IMG/VR virus record: IMGVR_UViG_3300034062_004845
Coordinates: 1 to 23,961 of that record
Strand: one strand, 5' to 3'
Source of the DNA: a virus
Length of the DNA stretch: 23,961 nucleotides
In this document: positions 13,616 through 20,968 of the stretch, piece after piece
Numbering within the stretch: position 1 is the first letter of the stretch
Layout of the letters: every line of letters begins with the position of its first letter
Translations under genes and position numbers: made by a program
Notes under the pieces: generated by a model
Told to the model about the DNA's origin: nothing
Databases searched by the model: none
What the model saw: only the letters and a program-made list of their open reading frames with translations

Positions 13616-13692
13616 TGCCAGTGAAGAAATTACTTTTCTCCGTCTGGAGCATGGTCATCCTGGCCTGGGCCTGCTGGCTGGTGGTGTCCTGA
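13615..13692 (+). CDS. 25-residue single-span membrane microprotein
   Basis: The ATG at 13615 overlaps the previous stop (TAATG) and the TGA at 13690-13692 overlaps the next ATG. The peptide MPVKKLLFSVWSMVILAWAC plus WLVVS has a short basic N-terminus and a tryptophan-rich membrane span, so an inside N-terminus is likely. Confidence 0.5.
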   Translation: MPVKKLLFSVWSMVILAWACWLVVS

Positions 13693-14174
13693 TGCAGACA
13701 ACATCATGCCCGCATTGCGGCGGGGAGATCGAGGTAACCCTGCCGTCCAGGCGGTCACGCAGGCCGGCTGCTTTCTGGGAAATCACCATGGACGATGCCA
13801 TGCCCTACCTGGGGGCCCACGGCACCGACCTGCTGCCCATCCCTGCTGACATCTGCCTGTCGGTTTTGGAGTGGTGGAACGTGGCTCGCCGCAACCGCCA
13901 CGGCAGAAATGCCGCTTGGACACAGCAGGCATTCAAGCTGTCCTGCCGCAACTTGGGCAGGCTGCCTCACTGGCAACAGCGCCTACTGATTGATGAAGCC
14001 GTTGCTGCCGGCTGGATGAAACTTGACGTCTCCTATGTCGAGAAGGAAATCCAGCGACTGACGCGGGAGCAACAGCAACGGCAGCGGTCGCATGGCCCCC
14101 AGTCGTCACAGCTGCAAGCGGCGCTGACGTTGATCGAAGGAGGACTTTATGGAGGCGGTCATGGAGTCGATTGA
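13692..14174 (+). CDS. Hypothetical protein with N-terminal CxxC zinc knuckle
   Basis: The 160-residue product starts MQTTSCPHCGGEIEVTLPSR, a typical half zinc-ribbon (C6, C9), but the second cysteine pair is absent; cysteines at about 55 and 79 are too far away to be sure. The rest is helical (LSVLEWWNVARRNRHGRNAA then WTQQAFKLSCRNLGRLPHWQ) and ends in a glutamine/arginine-rich region. The helical part resembles DNA-binding or replication-accessory proteins in general character only. It overlaps the next gene by 26 nt. It occupies the place where T7-like phages encode primase/helicase, whose own zinc domain is also N-terminal, but no helicase motif is visible. Confidence 0.6.
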   Translation: MQTTSCPHCGGEIEVTLPSRRSRRPAAFWEITMDDAMPYLGAHGTDLLPIPADICLSVLEWWNVARRNRHGRNAAWTQQAFKLSCRNLGRLPHWQQRLLIDEAVAAGWMKLDVSYVEKEIQRLTREQQQRQRSHGPQSSQLQAALTLIEGGLYGGGHGVD

Positions 14175-14790
14175 TTGGGCCGCACTTCAGGTCAATGGAC
14201 TGCCCAGCCGGGACGAACAACGCTACTTTCTTGCCCGGGTAAGCCACCTGGCCGGCCCCGATGTCCCCGACACCACCCCGGCACCACTACTGGAAGAGAG
14301 CGTCGCCGCAAAGTGGTTCTTCACGTGCGTCGAGATGATCTGGGGGTATCTGCGGACAAAGGAGTCCGACCGCTGGGCGCCAGCGGTTGCCCTGGTAATG
14401 CACCAATCTTTTGTCGAGCAGTTCCCCGAGGTCAGCACCAAGCAGTTGGTCTGGGCCACGAGCCAGTGGATCCAGTCCACCGCCGGCAAGGAGTTTGTCA
14501 GGTTTCCCGGTTGGCGGGAGCTAATGGCTCCGTTGTATCGATGCGACGAGAAGGGCCTTGCCGTCAGGACCTGGGGGTTCCGCCCCGAGCTGCCCCCAGG
14601 GCTGCAGCCAACACCGGCACAGCTGGCCCTGATGCCAGCTAGATGGCACGCCCATGACCCGCAGGCCGTGATAGCCGCAGGACCTGACGGGCTGCCGATG
14701 CTGGCGTCCACCGGCCCACGGCAGCCGCTGCCATTGCCCGGCGAAGAGCAGCGGTTGCTTCCACCTTCACTTTCACCCGAGGAACCATGA
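14149..14790 (+). CDS. Hypothetical protein, possible replication accessory
   Basis: The 213-residue product has one of the few clear Shine-Dalgarno sequences here (AAGGAGGA at 14137-14144). Residues 50-125 form a helical domain rich in tryptophan (VEMIWGYLRTKESDRWAPAV, STKQLVWATSQWIQSTAGKE) with FPGWRELMAPLY near 121-132; the remainder is proline-rich and probably extended. The helical domain with F-x-x-x-x-W-R-E-L-M recalls helicase-loader or primosome-type accessory proteins of lambdoid phages in general shape, but this is a weak impression. It overlaps both neighbours, and the next gene's leader motif lies in its 3' end. Confidence 0.55.
   Translation: MEAVMESIDWAALQVNGLPSRDEQRYFLARVSHLAGPDVPDTTPAPLLEESVAAKWFFTCVEMIWGYLRTKESDRWAPAVALVMHQSFVEQFPEVSTKQLVWATSQWIQSTAGKEFVRFPGWRELMAPLYRCDEKGLAVRTWGFRPELPPGLQPTPAQLALMPARWHAHDPQAVIAAGPDGLPMLASTGPRQPLPLPGEEQRLLPPSLSPEEP
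14773..14780 (+). promoter_or_regulatory. TCACCCGA leader motif (GG variant)
   Basis: TCACCCGAGGAACC precedes the ATG at 14787, 6 nt after the 8-mer. Here the next bases (GAGGAA) could also serve as a Shine-Dalgarno. It lies within the 3' end of the upstream gene. Confidence 0.5.
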
Positions 14791-14987
14791 ACGGATTAAC
14801 CACAGAAGACGCCCTGGGCCTACTGGAGGAGCGTGCGCAATGGTGTCGAAGCAATGGGGAGTCCGACATGCGCAACATCGTGCACATGATTGCCGATATC
14901 AGGTCAATGATTGCTAAAGGTAAAAACCGCGAAGAGATTATAGAAGCATTTGCTATTGAGGACGAAGACAGCAATGCAGACCCTTGA
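14787..14987 (+). CDS. Hypothetical small helical acidic protein
   Basis: The 66-residue product starts at the ATG overlapping the previous stop (ATGA). It is largely helical and charged (TEDALGLLEERAQWCRSNGE, IVHMIADIRSMIAKGKNREE) and ends in a strongly acidic tail (EDEDSNADP). Size and charge fit a small inhibitor or DNA mimic, but I recognise no family. It overlaps the next gene by 14 nt. Confidence 0.6.
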   Translation: MNGLTTEDALGLLEERAQWCRSNGESDMRNIVHMIADIRSMIAKGKNREEIIEAFAIEDEDSNADP

Positions 14988-15174
14988 CCCCCCTGGCCGC
15001 CGGGAGACCATCGACCTGGTGAATGGCCCCGCCTACGGGTGGAAGGTCATCACGGCCAAGGGGAAAATCGTCACCATCCGGGTGTACGACCTGGAGCGCT
15101 GGCGCCGGTGTGGCCCGTATCAATGGCTGAACAAAAACCCGCCTTTATTACCCAATGTCCCGCATCCTGATTGA
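14974..15174 (+). CDS. Hypothetical small basic protein
   Basis: From the ATG at 14974 the product is 66 residues, beta-rich and basic (YGWKVITAKGKIVTIRVYDL then ERWRRCGPYQWLNKNPPLLP). It could be a single small beta-barrel or SH3-like unit, but this is only by hydrophobic alternation. It overlaps both neighbours, ending 20 nt inside the exonuclease gene. No family recognised. Confidence 0.55.
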   Translation: MQTLDPPGRRETIDLVNGPAYGWKVITAKGKIVTIRVYDLERWRRCGPYQWLNKNPPLLPNVPHPD

Positions 15175-15916
15175 CACCGAGGGCTTCTTGGTGCCCGCCG
15201 CCAAGGCCGCCGAGTACAGCTATGAATGGGAGCCAGCCAACTGGCGTATCGGCTGCCGCCACGATGAGGCGATGGCCTACTTCATGGACAAGCTGGCCGA
15301 CATTCGAGCCTTTGATCCCAGCCTGCCGATAACCCTGTGCTTCAGCTCTGCCCGGTCATTCCGCTACGGCATCTGGCCCGAATACAAAAGCAACCGGAAG
15401 TCTGAACAGAAGGTCCCCGGCTGGCCTGATTTAGTGGCAGCGGTTAAGCGGCTGGCCATCAGCAGCGGCTGGGATGTTGTCACCTTGGAGAACGTGGAGG
15501 CCGACGACGCCCTGGGTATCCTGGCCGGCCCTGACGACTTCATGGCCAGTGTGGACAAAGATCTGTTGACGGTGCCAGGCAAGCACTTGCGGAATGGGGA
15601 ACTTGTTGTCCAGACCGTGATTGCTGCGGATCGGTGCTTTTTTTCCCAGGCTCTGATTGGCGACCGCAGCGACCATTACCCCGGCTGCCCTGGCATCGGG
15701 GAGAAGAAAGCGGAATCGCTGCTGTCTAGGTGCACGGACGAACACCAGATGTGGGACGCCGTGCTTGCGGCCTATTCCTTAACAGCGCTCAAGGAAGACT
15801 GGGCGGACGCAGGTAAAGCCCCAGCCATGGCCCTGGCCCAGGCCCGGTGCGCCCGCATCCTGCGGCCCGGTGAATACGACTTTGAAACTCAGACCCCCAG
15901 ATTGTGGACGCCATGA
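15155..15916 (+). CDS. 5'-3' exonuclease, T7 gp6 / FEN-like
   Basis: The 253-residue product carries the flap-endonuclease metal-site series: D7 in ILIDTEG, the YKSNRK arch-entry motif at 77-82, E115-D117-D118 (VEADDALG), D134-D136 (SVDKDLLTVPG), G169-D170-x-x-D173 (IGDRSDHYPG) and the helix-hairpin-helix-like CPGIGEKKAE at 178-187. T7 gp6 is about 300 residues. It would remove RNA primers, degrade host DNA and help recombination. In T7 it lies downstream of DNA polymerase, but no polymerase precedes it here. The start overlaps the previous gene by 20 nt; the next gene begins on its stop (ATGA). Confidence 0.9.
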   Translation: MSRILIDTEGFLVPAAKAAEYSYEWEPANWRIGCRHDEAMAYFMDKLADIRAFDPSLPITLCFSSARSFRYGIWPEYKSNRKSEQKVPGWPDLVAAVKRLAISSGWDVVTLENVEADDALGILAGPDDFMASVDKDLLTVPGKHLRNGELVVQTVIAADRCFFSQALIGDRSDHYPGCPGIGEKKAESLLSRCTDEHQMWDAVLAAYSLTALKEDWADAGKAPAMALAQARCARILRPGEYDFETQTPRLWTP

Positions 15917-16107
15917 ACCACGAATTTATGCAGATCACTAGCAGCGGTGGGTACATCGGTCGCATTGTTTGGTGCAACTCTGGGACAATCGCGGCTGGAG
16001 GGCATGAAAAATGGGAATGGGGCAAAGTCTTGGTATTTCCAGTCACATCCTTGGGCGCCTGGGCTGGAGCGATCCCCCTGGTGAGGATGATGGTGAGATG
16101 GCGTTGA
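15913..16107 (+). CDS. Hypothetical small protein
   Basis: The 64-residue product starts at the ATG overlapping the exonuclease stop. It appears beta-rich (GGYIGRIVWCNSGTIAAGGH then WEWGKVLVFPVTSL) with a C-terminal segment of modest hydrophobicity ending in arginines. After it lies the only gap in this stretch (16108-16154), C-rich and without a convincing terminator. No family recognised. Confidence 0.55.
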   Translation: MNHEFMQITSSGGYIGRIVWCNSGTIAAGGHEKWEWGKVLVFPVTSLGAWAGAIPLVRMMVRWR

Positions 16108-16154
16108 TAACAACCTCACCCCCTTAGACTCCCTGGGAACACTGCACCCCTGTA

Positions 16155-16331
16155 ATGCAGCTCCTCGTCTCCCCAGGATTGCTGGCCCGCCTGACGGAGA
16201 GCTTCCCTGCTGACATCGTTGGCATGGCCAACAAGTCTCCCGACCAGCGGGCCCAGATCATTGGGGAGCAGCGGGTGGTAGAGACCATCCGCCAGTGGGC
16301 CACCGAGCAAGACCCGTTGCTGGACCTCTGA
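16155..16331 (+). CDS. Hypothetical small protein at the start of the virion block
   Basis: The 58-residue product begins at the ATG at 16155 and ends TGATG into the next gene. It is helical and amphipathic (LLARLTESFPADIVGMANKS, RAQIIGEQRVVETIRQWATE), ending QDPLLDL. Its place just before the two MCGG proteins and portal suggests a minor structural or assembly protein, comparable in position to the small gp6.x/7.x proteins of T7, but similarity is positional only. Confidence 0.55.
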   Translation: MQLLVSPGLLARLTESFPADIVGMANKSPDQRAQIIGEQRVVETIRQWATEQDPLLDL

Positions 16332-16705
16332 TGTGCGGCGGTCGCAAGCCCAAGGCTCCCACCATCACCCAACCCGACTACAGCAAGTACAACCGGCTGG
16401 CCGACACCCAGCTCCAGTTGATGCAGGCGCAGCAGTCGTCCAAGGTGATGGCGGCCCAGCAGGGGATCAACACTGCAACCCTGCAGCAGCAGGCGGTGAT
16501 GGGGCAGTTGCGCGATGCCCGCATGGAGCAGGCGCAGAACACTGCTGCAACTGCTGGCCGGCTGGCGGCATTGATCGGGGCGCCGGTCCCCGATCGCAGC
16601 GCCAAGGCGCCCACCTTGGGCGACAACCGCACCGGCATGACCCGGCCAACGGGCAGCCGCGGGCTGCGGATTGACCGGCAGCAAACACTATCCCTGGGGC
16701 AGTAG
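16331..16705 (+). CDS. MCGG-type small virion-associated protein 1
   Basis: The 124-residue product starts MCGGRKPKAPTITQPDYSKY. A long glutamine/alanine-rich helix (about 27-75: TQLQLMQAQQSSKVMAAQQG, TATLQQQAVMGQLRDARMEQ) is followed by a small basic C-terminal part ending GLRIDRQQTLSLGQ. The next gene product also opens MCGG, has a charged helix and ends with an LSLT-type tail, so the two look like diverged paralogs. Small basic proteins of similar shape (gp7.3) precede portal in T7; I use that only as a positional guide. The start overlaps the previous stop. Confidence 0.7.
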   Translation: MCGGRKPKAPTITQPDYSKYNRLADTQLQLMQAQQSSKVMAAQQGINTATLQQQAVMGQLRDARMEQAQNTAATAGRLAALIGAPVPDRSAKAPTLGDNRTGMTRPTGSRGLRIDRQQTLSLGQ

Positions 16706-16707
16706 CC

Positions 16708-17088
16708 ATGTGTGGAGGACGCGATCTGGCAAAGGCGATGGGCGCCAAGGACAAGAAGCCAAAGGCGGACCCCATGGCGCTGCAGCAGGAGGATGCGATG
16801 AAAAGCATCAACACGCAAAACCGGGAGCTGGTTGATCAACTGCGGGCCCAGTCGCAGATGATCGCCAACGACACGGCAGCACGGCAGCGCGAGCTGGAGG
16901 CGGCTAAGGCCCCCGGGCAAATCCTCGTCAATGCCAACCCCTACACCGTGTCCCTGGATCTGGGCACCGCTGGGGCGGGGCAGGAACAGACCACGGCGGT
17001 TACTGCGCCCAAGAAGAAGCCGAACCAGAGGCTCAGCCTGACCGCTGACATCAACCTTGCAGGCGTCGGCCTGAACCTGGGGATCTAA
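16708..17088 (+). CDS. MCGG-type small virion-associated protein 2
   Basis: The 126-residue product starts MCGGRDLAKAMGAKDKKPKA, then a charged helix (LQQEDAMKSINTQNRELVDQ, IANDTAARQRELEAAK, about 30-75), then a glycine/threonine-rich beta-like region and a basic tail PKKKPNQRLSLTADINLAGV ending GLNLGI. T7 gp7.3 also ends with a basic patch, LS and a GINI-like terminus, which is a weak but suggestive resemblance. The stop overlaps the portal start by one base, so it is probably coupled to portal expression. Confidence 0.7.
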   Translation: MCGGRDLAKAMGAKDKKPKADPMALQQEDAMKSINTQNRELVDQLRAQSQMIANDTAARQRELEAAKAPGQILVNANPYTVSLDLGTAGAGQEQTTAVTAPKKKPNQRLSLTADINLAGVGLNLGI

Positions 17089-18809
17089 TGGAACGCGGAG
17101 ACAGCGGCGTCGATTCGATCTCTGAAACCCAGGGACTGCACAAGGGGCGAGCGGAGGTCAGGTACAACCAGCTGCGCACCTATCGGGATACTTGGCTGGA
17201 GCGGGCACGTAGAGCGGCGCGGCTCACGATTCCATCCCTGATCCCTGACTCAGACGAGATCCTGACCGAGGCGGCACAGGAGCAGCAACTGCCGTACAAC
17301 GGCATTGGGGCGTTGGGGGTCAACAACCTATGCAGCCGGCTACTGCTGGCCCTGCTGCCGCTAAGTGGGTTGATCCGCTTGACGAAAGATGAGGTGGCGC
17401 AGGCGAGAGATGACGCTATGGCCGTCGCAGAGGGCACGACGGAAGAGGACCTTGCGGCCCAGAAGATCGAAATTGAGAAAACACTGGCCCTTCTGGATCG
17501 AGCCATTGAGCGCACCCTCTCCACCGGCAGCGATCGGGTCTCGCTGTTTGAAGGGCTGATGCACTTAATTGTCGGCGGCAACGCAATGTTGTATCGCTCG
17601 GCCACCGCGATGAAGTGCTTCCACCTCAACAAGTATGTGCTGTTGCGGGATCCAATGGGCCAGCCGGTGGAGGCCGTCGCTTGCGAAACCTATCTCTATG
17701 CCTCCCTGAACCCGAGGCTCAAGGCGGTTCTGGATGAGGCCGACAAGCTGCGAGGCGCTTGGCAAATCGACACCGACACCACCCGCAGGGACAACCGGCG
17801 GATCAAGGTCTTCACCCACATCAAATGGCAGCCGGGGTCTGACGACTCCCCGGGTAAGGTGACATGGCACCAAGAGGTTGGGGGCTATATCGTCCCCCAA
17901 ACCGATGGGAGCGAGCCAGCCGACGCCAGCCCGTGGATGCCGTTGAGGCTGTACAAGATCGACGGCGACAGCTACGGCCCCGGCTATGTCGAGTGGTGCG
18001 CCCTGGCCGACCTGTCCAATCTGGACGGCATCAGCCAGGCGGTGCTCGAAGGCAGCGCGGCTGCAGCGCGGCAGATCGTTGGCCGCAAGCCATCGGCAAT
18101 CACAAGCAAGGAGGCCTACGCCAGGGCGCCCAACCTATCCGTGATTGACGCGCAGCCTCAGGACTTCTTCCCGATTGAGACCAGCAACATTCGGGACTTG
18201 TCAGTGGCGGGGCAGAAGGAGAAGCAACTGGAAGAGCGGCTATCCAGGATCTTTCTGCTGTTCAACGCCCGAGACTCGGAACGCACTACGCGAGAGGAGA
18301 TCAAGGAGGACATCAACCAGATCGAGCAGATGTTGGGCTCCATTTACTCGATCCTTACGGTCGAGTTCCAGTACCCCCATGCCCGCAGGATCGTTTCGGT
18401 CATGCGCAAAACCAACGAGCTACCAGATCTGCCTGGCGTTGAGCCGCTGATCAATGTTGGCCTAGCCGCACTGGGCCGCCAGTCCGATGTTGAACGCCTT
18501 AACCAGTTCGCCATGCTTGGCCTACAGGCCATGCCGCAGGAGTTCAGCGCCTTGGTTGATGGCGCCTCATACCTCAGGGAGCTGGCGACCGGGGTAGGCG
18601 TGAACCCCCTGCTGGTCAAGTCCGACAAGCGGATCCAGGAAGAGCAGGCTGCCGCCATGCAGCAGGCACGGCAGCAGCAGTTGATCCAGGCCGGCATGGG
18701 TGATCCCCAGAAGCTGGCCAATGCCGGCATGGCCGTGCAGCAAATGGCCGAGGGGGCTCCCCCTGACGGCCAGCCCGTACAACCCACGTCACCCGAGATG
18801 CAGCCATGA
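17088..18809 (+). CDS. Head-tail connector (portal) protein, T7 gp8-like
   Basis: The 573-residue product matches the T7 gp8 portal (536 residues). Signature segments: RYNQLRTYRDTWLERARRAA at about 25-44, NGIGALGVNNLCSRLLLALL at about 72-91 and the clip/stem-like region ending in a glutamine-rich C-terminus (QQARQQQLIQAGMGDPQ). Portals form a dodecamer at one capsid vertex, the channel for DNA entry and exit and the base of the tail. The extra length is mainly at the C-terminus (SPEMQP end). It overlaps the upstream gene by one base and scaffold by four (ATGA). The TCACCCGA motif of the scaffold gene lies in its last codons. Confidence 0.93.
   Translation: MERGDSGVDSISETQGLHKGRAEVRYNQLRTYRDTWLERARRAARLTIPSLIPDSDEILTEAAQEQQLPYNGIGALGVNNLCSRLLLALLPLSGLIRLTKDEVAQARDDAMAVAEGTTEEDLAAQKIEIEKTLALLDRAIERTLSTGSDRVSLFEGLMHLIVGGNAMLYRSATAMKCFHLNKYVLLRDPMGQPVEAVACETYLYASLNPRLKAVLDEADKLRGAWQIDTDTTRRDNRRIKVFTHIKWQPGSDDSPGKVTWHQEVGGYIVPQTDGSEPADASPWMPLRLYKIDGDSYGPGYVEWCALADLSNLDGISQAVLEGSAAAARQIVGRKPSAITSKEAYARAPNLSVIDAQPQDFFPIETSNIRDLSVAGQKEKQLEERLSRIFLLFNARDSERTTREEIKEDINQIEQMLGSIYSILTVEFQYPHARRIVSVMRKTNELPDLPGVEPLINVGLAALGRQSDVERLNQFAMLGLQAMPQEFSALVDGASYLRELATGVGVNPLLVKSDKRIQEEQAAAMQQARQQQLIQAGMGDPQKLANAGMAVQQMAEGAPPDGQPVQPTSPEMQP
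18789..18796 (+). promoter_or_regulatory. TCACCCGA leader motif within the end of the portal gene
   Basis: TCACCCGAG encodes part of the portal tail and lies 9 nt before the scaffold ATG at 18806. It is the only instance in the structural block, and precedes one of the most strongly expressed T7-type genes. Confidence 0.45.
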
Positions 18810-19747
18810 CCACTGAAGCCACGCCCCCCAAGACCCTTGACCAGATCAATGCCTCGGCTGAACTTAAGGCACTTGTCGATCCCGCGTCCTCCAAGCAGAT
18901 CAGCATCCTGGACAAGTTCCTAGACGATGCAGGCGTCCCCGACCGCGAGGAGGTTGAGGGCGAGGAAGCGCCCGCTGCCCCCGGGGCCAAGCCGGCAAAG
19001 CTGGCCGGCAAGTTCGACAGCCCGGCCGACCTGGAGAGGGCTTACCTGGAACTGCAGCGCAAGCAGGGCCAGCAGGGCCAGCGCAGCGAGAAGACCGAGG
19101 CACCCCCGGCCGCCGCCGAGATCGAGGAGTACACCCCCGAGCGTGGCGCCGAGGTCTACGGCGAGGCCCTGGCCGCCAGGTTCCAAGAAGCCGAGGTCAA
19201 CCCTTTTGAGATGGCCGCCAAGTTCGAGGCCGGCGAGGATGTCACCGCCTACGTGGATGCCCTGGCCGAAAAGGGCGGACTGCCCAGGGCATTGATCGAA
19301 ACCTATCTGGCCGGCGTCAAGCCAGTCGAAGCAGCGGCACCGGCCGCCGGCAGCCTGAACGATCAGCCCGAGGTGGTGGCGGCCCTGCGCCAGTCGGTCG
19401 GCGGTGATGCCGCCTTCGACAAGCTGAGCCGATGGGCCGCCGCCAACCTGGCGCCAGAGGAGAAGAGCGCCTACCAGCAGGCCCTCGATACCGGCAATCT
19501 GCTGGCGGTGCAGTTTGCGCTGCAGGCATTCCAGGCCCGCGCCGGCACTGCCCCCAGGGAGCCCGAGTACCTGGGGGGCGGGGCGCAGGTCAGCGAGCCA
19601 GCCGATGTTTACGAGACACAGGCGGACTGGAGAAAGGACCGCTACGCCAAGGATGACAACGGCAACGAGCGATACCTGAAGGACGAAAGCTATCAGCGCC
19701 GCCTGGATGCCAAGTTCGCCAGAACGAAAAAAGCCAAGAAGTGGTAA
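18806..19747 (+). CDS. Capsid assembly scaffolding protein, T7 gp9-like
   Basis: The 313-residue product is close to T7 gp9 (307). It is acidic and alanine/glutamate-rich, without cysteines, largely helical, with PADLERAYLELQRKQGQQGQ near 72-91 and a basic amphipathic C-terminus (YQRRLDAKFARTKKAKKW), the usual capsid-binding end of scaffolding proteins. It would direct procapsid assembly and leave before maturation. Its position between portal and capsid is diagnostic. The segment DVYETQADWRKDRYAKDDNG near 268-287 is of the kind found in podoviral scaffolds. The start overlaps the portal stop. Confidence 0.9.
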   Translation: MTTEATPPKTLDQINASAELKALVDPASSKQISILDKFLDDAGVPDREEVEGEEAPAAPGAKPAKLAGKFDSPADLERAYLELQRKQGQQGQRSEKTEAPPAAAEIEEYTPERGAEVYGEALAARFQEAEVNPFEMAAKFEAGEDVTAYVDALAEKGGLPRALIETYLAGVKPVEAAAPAAGSLNDQPEVVAALRQSVGGDAAFDKLSRWAAANLAPEEKSAYQQALDTGNLLAVQFALQAFQARAGTAPREPEYLGGGAQVSEPADVYETQADWRKDRYAKDDNGNERYLKDESYQRRLDAKFARTKKAKKW

Positions 19748-19752
19748 CGTTT

Positions 19753-19770
19753 GGGTGGATTACTCCACCC
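19753..19770 (+). terminator. Hairpin between scaffold and capsid
   Basis: GGGTGGA (19753-19759) pairs with TCCACCC (19764-19770) over a TTAC loop and is followed by TTGT. It could be a weak terminator, or a processing or stability element giving the capsid message its own 5' end. The rest of the 107-nt gap (19748-19854) holds no gene; a phage promoter is expected here by analogy to phi10 of T7 but I cannot identify one. Confidence 0.45.
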
Positions 19771-19854
19771 TTGTAGCTATCTAGCCGGCTGCGGCCGACA
19801 ACTCGATTAGCGGAAGGCGATGGGTTCCAAGAGAACTTCATTTCCGCAATCACA

Positions 19855-20871
19855 ATGTCTGCCGATTTACTCGGCCTGTCCAGGCTTGGGCAGGTCCGGG
19901 GCGCTGGCGATGTCACCGCCCTGTTCCTGGACCTTGGCGGCGACGAGCTGCTGACCGCTTACGACAAGAAAAAAATCCTGTCTTCCACTGTGAAGACCAA
20001 GACCATCAAGGGTGGACGTAGCAAGCGGTTCAACATGACCGCCCGCCGTCAGGCCCGCTACCACACCATTGGGACCCCAATCGACGGCGGCGGCAACTCC
20101 CCGTCCGACCTCAACAGCCGGATCCTCCGGCTTGATGGGTTGATGATTGCCGATGAGGCGATCTACGACCTGGACGAGCTGCAGGAGGACCCGGCCACCA
20201 GGGCGGAAACCATGCACCAGCTGGGGGAGGCACTGGCTGACGAGAGGGAACTGCGGGTTGCCCGCATCCTGTTTGCGGCTGCCAACACCACCGCTGAGCC
20301 GTTCGCCAAATCGATCAACGCCGGCCGCACTGGCGACAAGATCACCCTGAGCGCTGGGTTTGCCGCTGCCAACAACGAGGCAAAGGGTGACGAGCTCTAT
20401 GCCGCCATCAAACAGATGGTGACCTTGAAGCAGAAGAAGCACGTCCCCACCGGGAACATGCGCTGCGTCGTTACCCCCGATGTCTTGGGTTGGCTCCAGG
20501 ACAGCAAGCGGCTCATCAATGCCGACTTCAACGGCGGGACCGGCAGCAACGGCACTGTCCAGGAAGTGTTTGCTGGGCGGATCTCTGGGGTGCCTGTTTA
20601 CTGGTCGAACTTCATCGAGCAGCCGGCTTACACCCTGCAGGCCCAGGACAACGCCAACAGCGAGTACGCCCAGGATCTCTCCAAATGTCGAGCCCTGATT
20701 TACCACGGGGATGCAATGGGCGTGCTGGAGCTGCGGGCGCCAAAGCTCCAGATGACTGCACCGAATGGTGATTACAACATCGTCTACCAGTCCCAACTGT
20801 TGGTGGCATCCATGGCCATCGGCATGGGCAAATTGAGCCCCGAATGCGCGGGGTGCATCGTCGTCCCCTAA
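19855..20871 (+). CDS. Major capsid protein, T7 gp10-like
   Basis: The 338-residue product matches T7 gp10A in length (344) and order. Features of an HK97-fold capsid are visible: LFLDLGGDELLTAYDKKKIL near the start, the E-loop region with basic residues (TIKGGRSKRFNMTARRQARY), the helical spine (DEAIYDLDELQEDPATRAET) and the C-terminal GDYNIVYQSQLLVASMAIGM. It would form the icosahedral shell. The ATG at 19855 has no Shine-Dalgarno and no leader motif but is preceded by an A-rich context. A strong intrinsic terminator follows the stop by 26 nt. A long antisense open frame here is a composition artefact. Confidence 0.95.
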   Translation: MSADLLGLSRLGQVRGAGDVTALFLDLGGDELLTAYDKKKILSSTVKTKTIKGGRSKRFNMTARRQARYHTIGTPIDGGGNSPSDLNSRILRLDGLMIADEAIYDLDELQEDPATRAETMHQLGEALADERELRVARILFAAANTTAEPFAKSINAGRTGDKITLSAGFAAANNEAKGDELYAAIKQMVTLKQKKHVPTGNMRCVVTPDVLGWLQDSKRLINADFNGGTGSNGTVQEVFAGRISGVPVYWSNFIEQPAYTLQAQDNANSEYAQDLSKCRALIYHGDAMGVLELRAPKLQMTAPNGDYNIVYQSQLLVASMAIGMGKLSPECAGCIVVP

Positions 20872-20897
20872 TCTGTAACCGGAGCACATGGGAGCAG

Positions 20898-20924
20898 GCC
20901 CCCGCGTCAAACCGGGGGTTTTTT
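20898..20924 (+). terminator. Strong intrinsic terminator after the capsid gene (Tphi-like position)
   Basis: CCCCCG (20899-20904) pairs with CGGGGG (20913-20918) over an 8-nt loop, extendable by a G-T pair, and six T residues follow at once (20919-20924). T7 carries Tphi at the same place, between genes 10 and 11. It also shows that the ATG at 20888 upstream of the hairpin is not the start of the tail gene. Confidence 0.85.
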
Positions 20925-20968
20925 CATGGCTGCCGCTAGGATTGCTCTACAACCTTGCAGCGGCAGCG

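Noticed and set aside
19867-20910. 347-residue leftward open frame opposite the capsid gene
   Set aside because: It is fully antisense to a clear major capsid protein; GC-rich third positions keep the opposite frame open.
20888-20968. ATG at 20888 as the tail-tubular start, despite a GGAG upstream
   Set aside because: A strong terminator with six T residues lies between it and the conserved gp11 N-terminus, which begins naturally at 20969.
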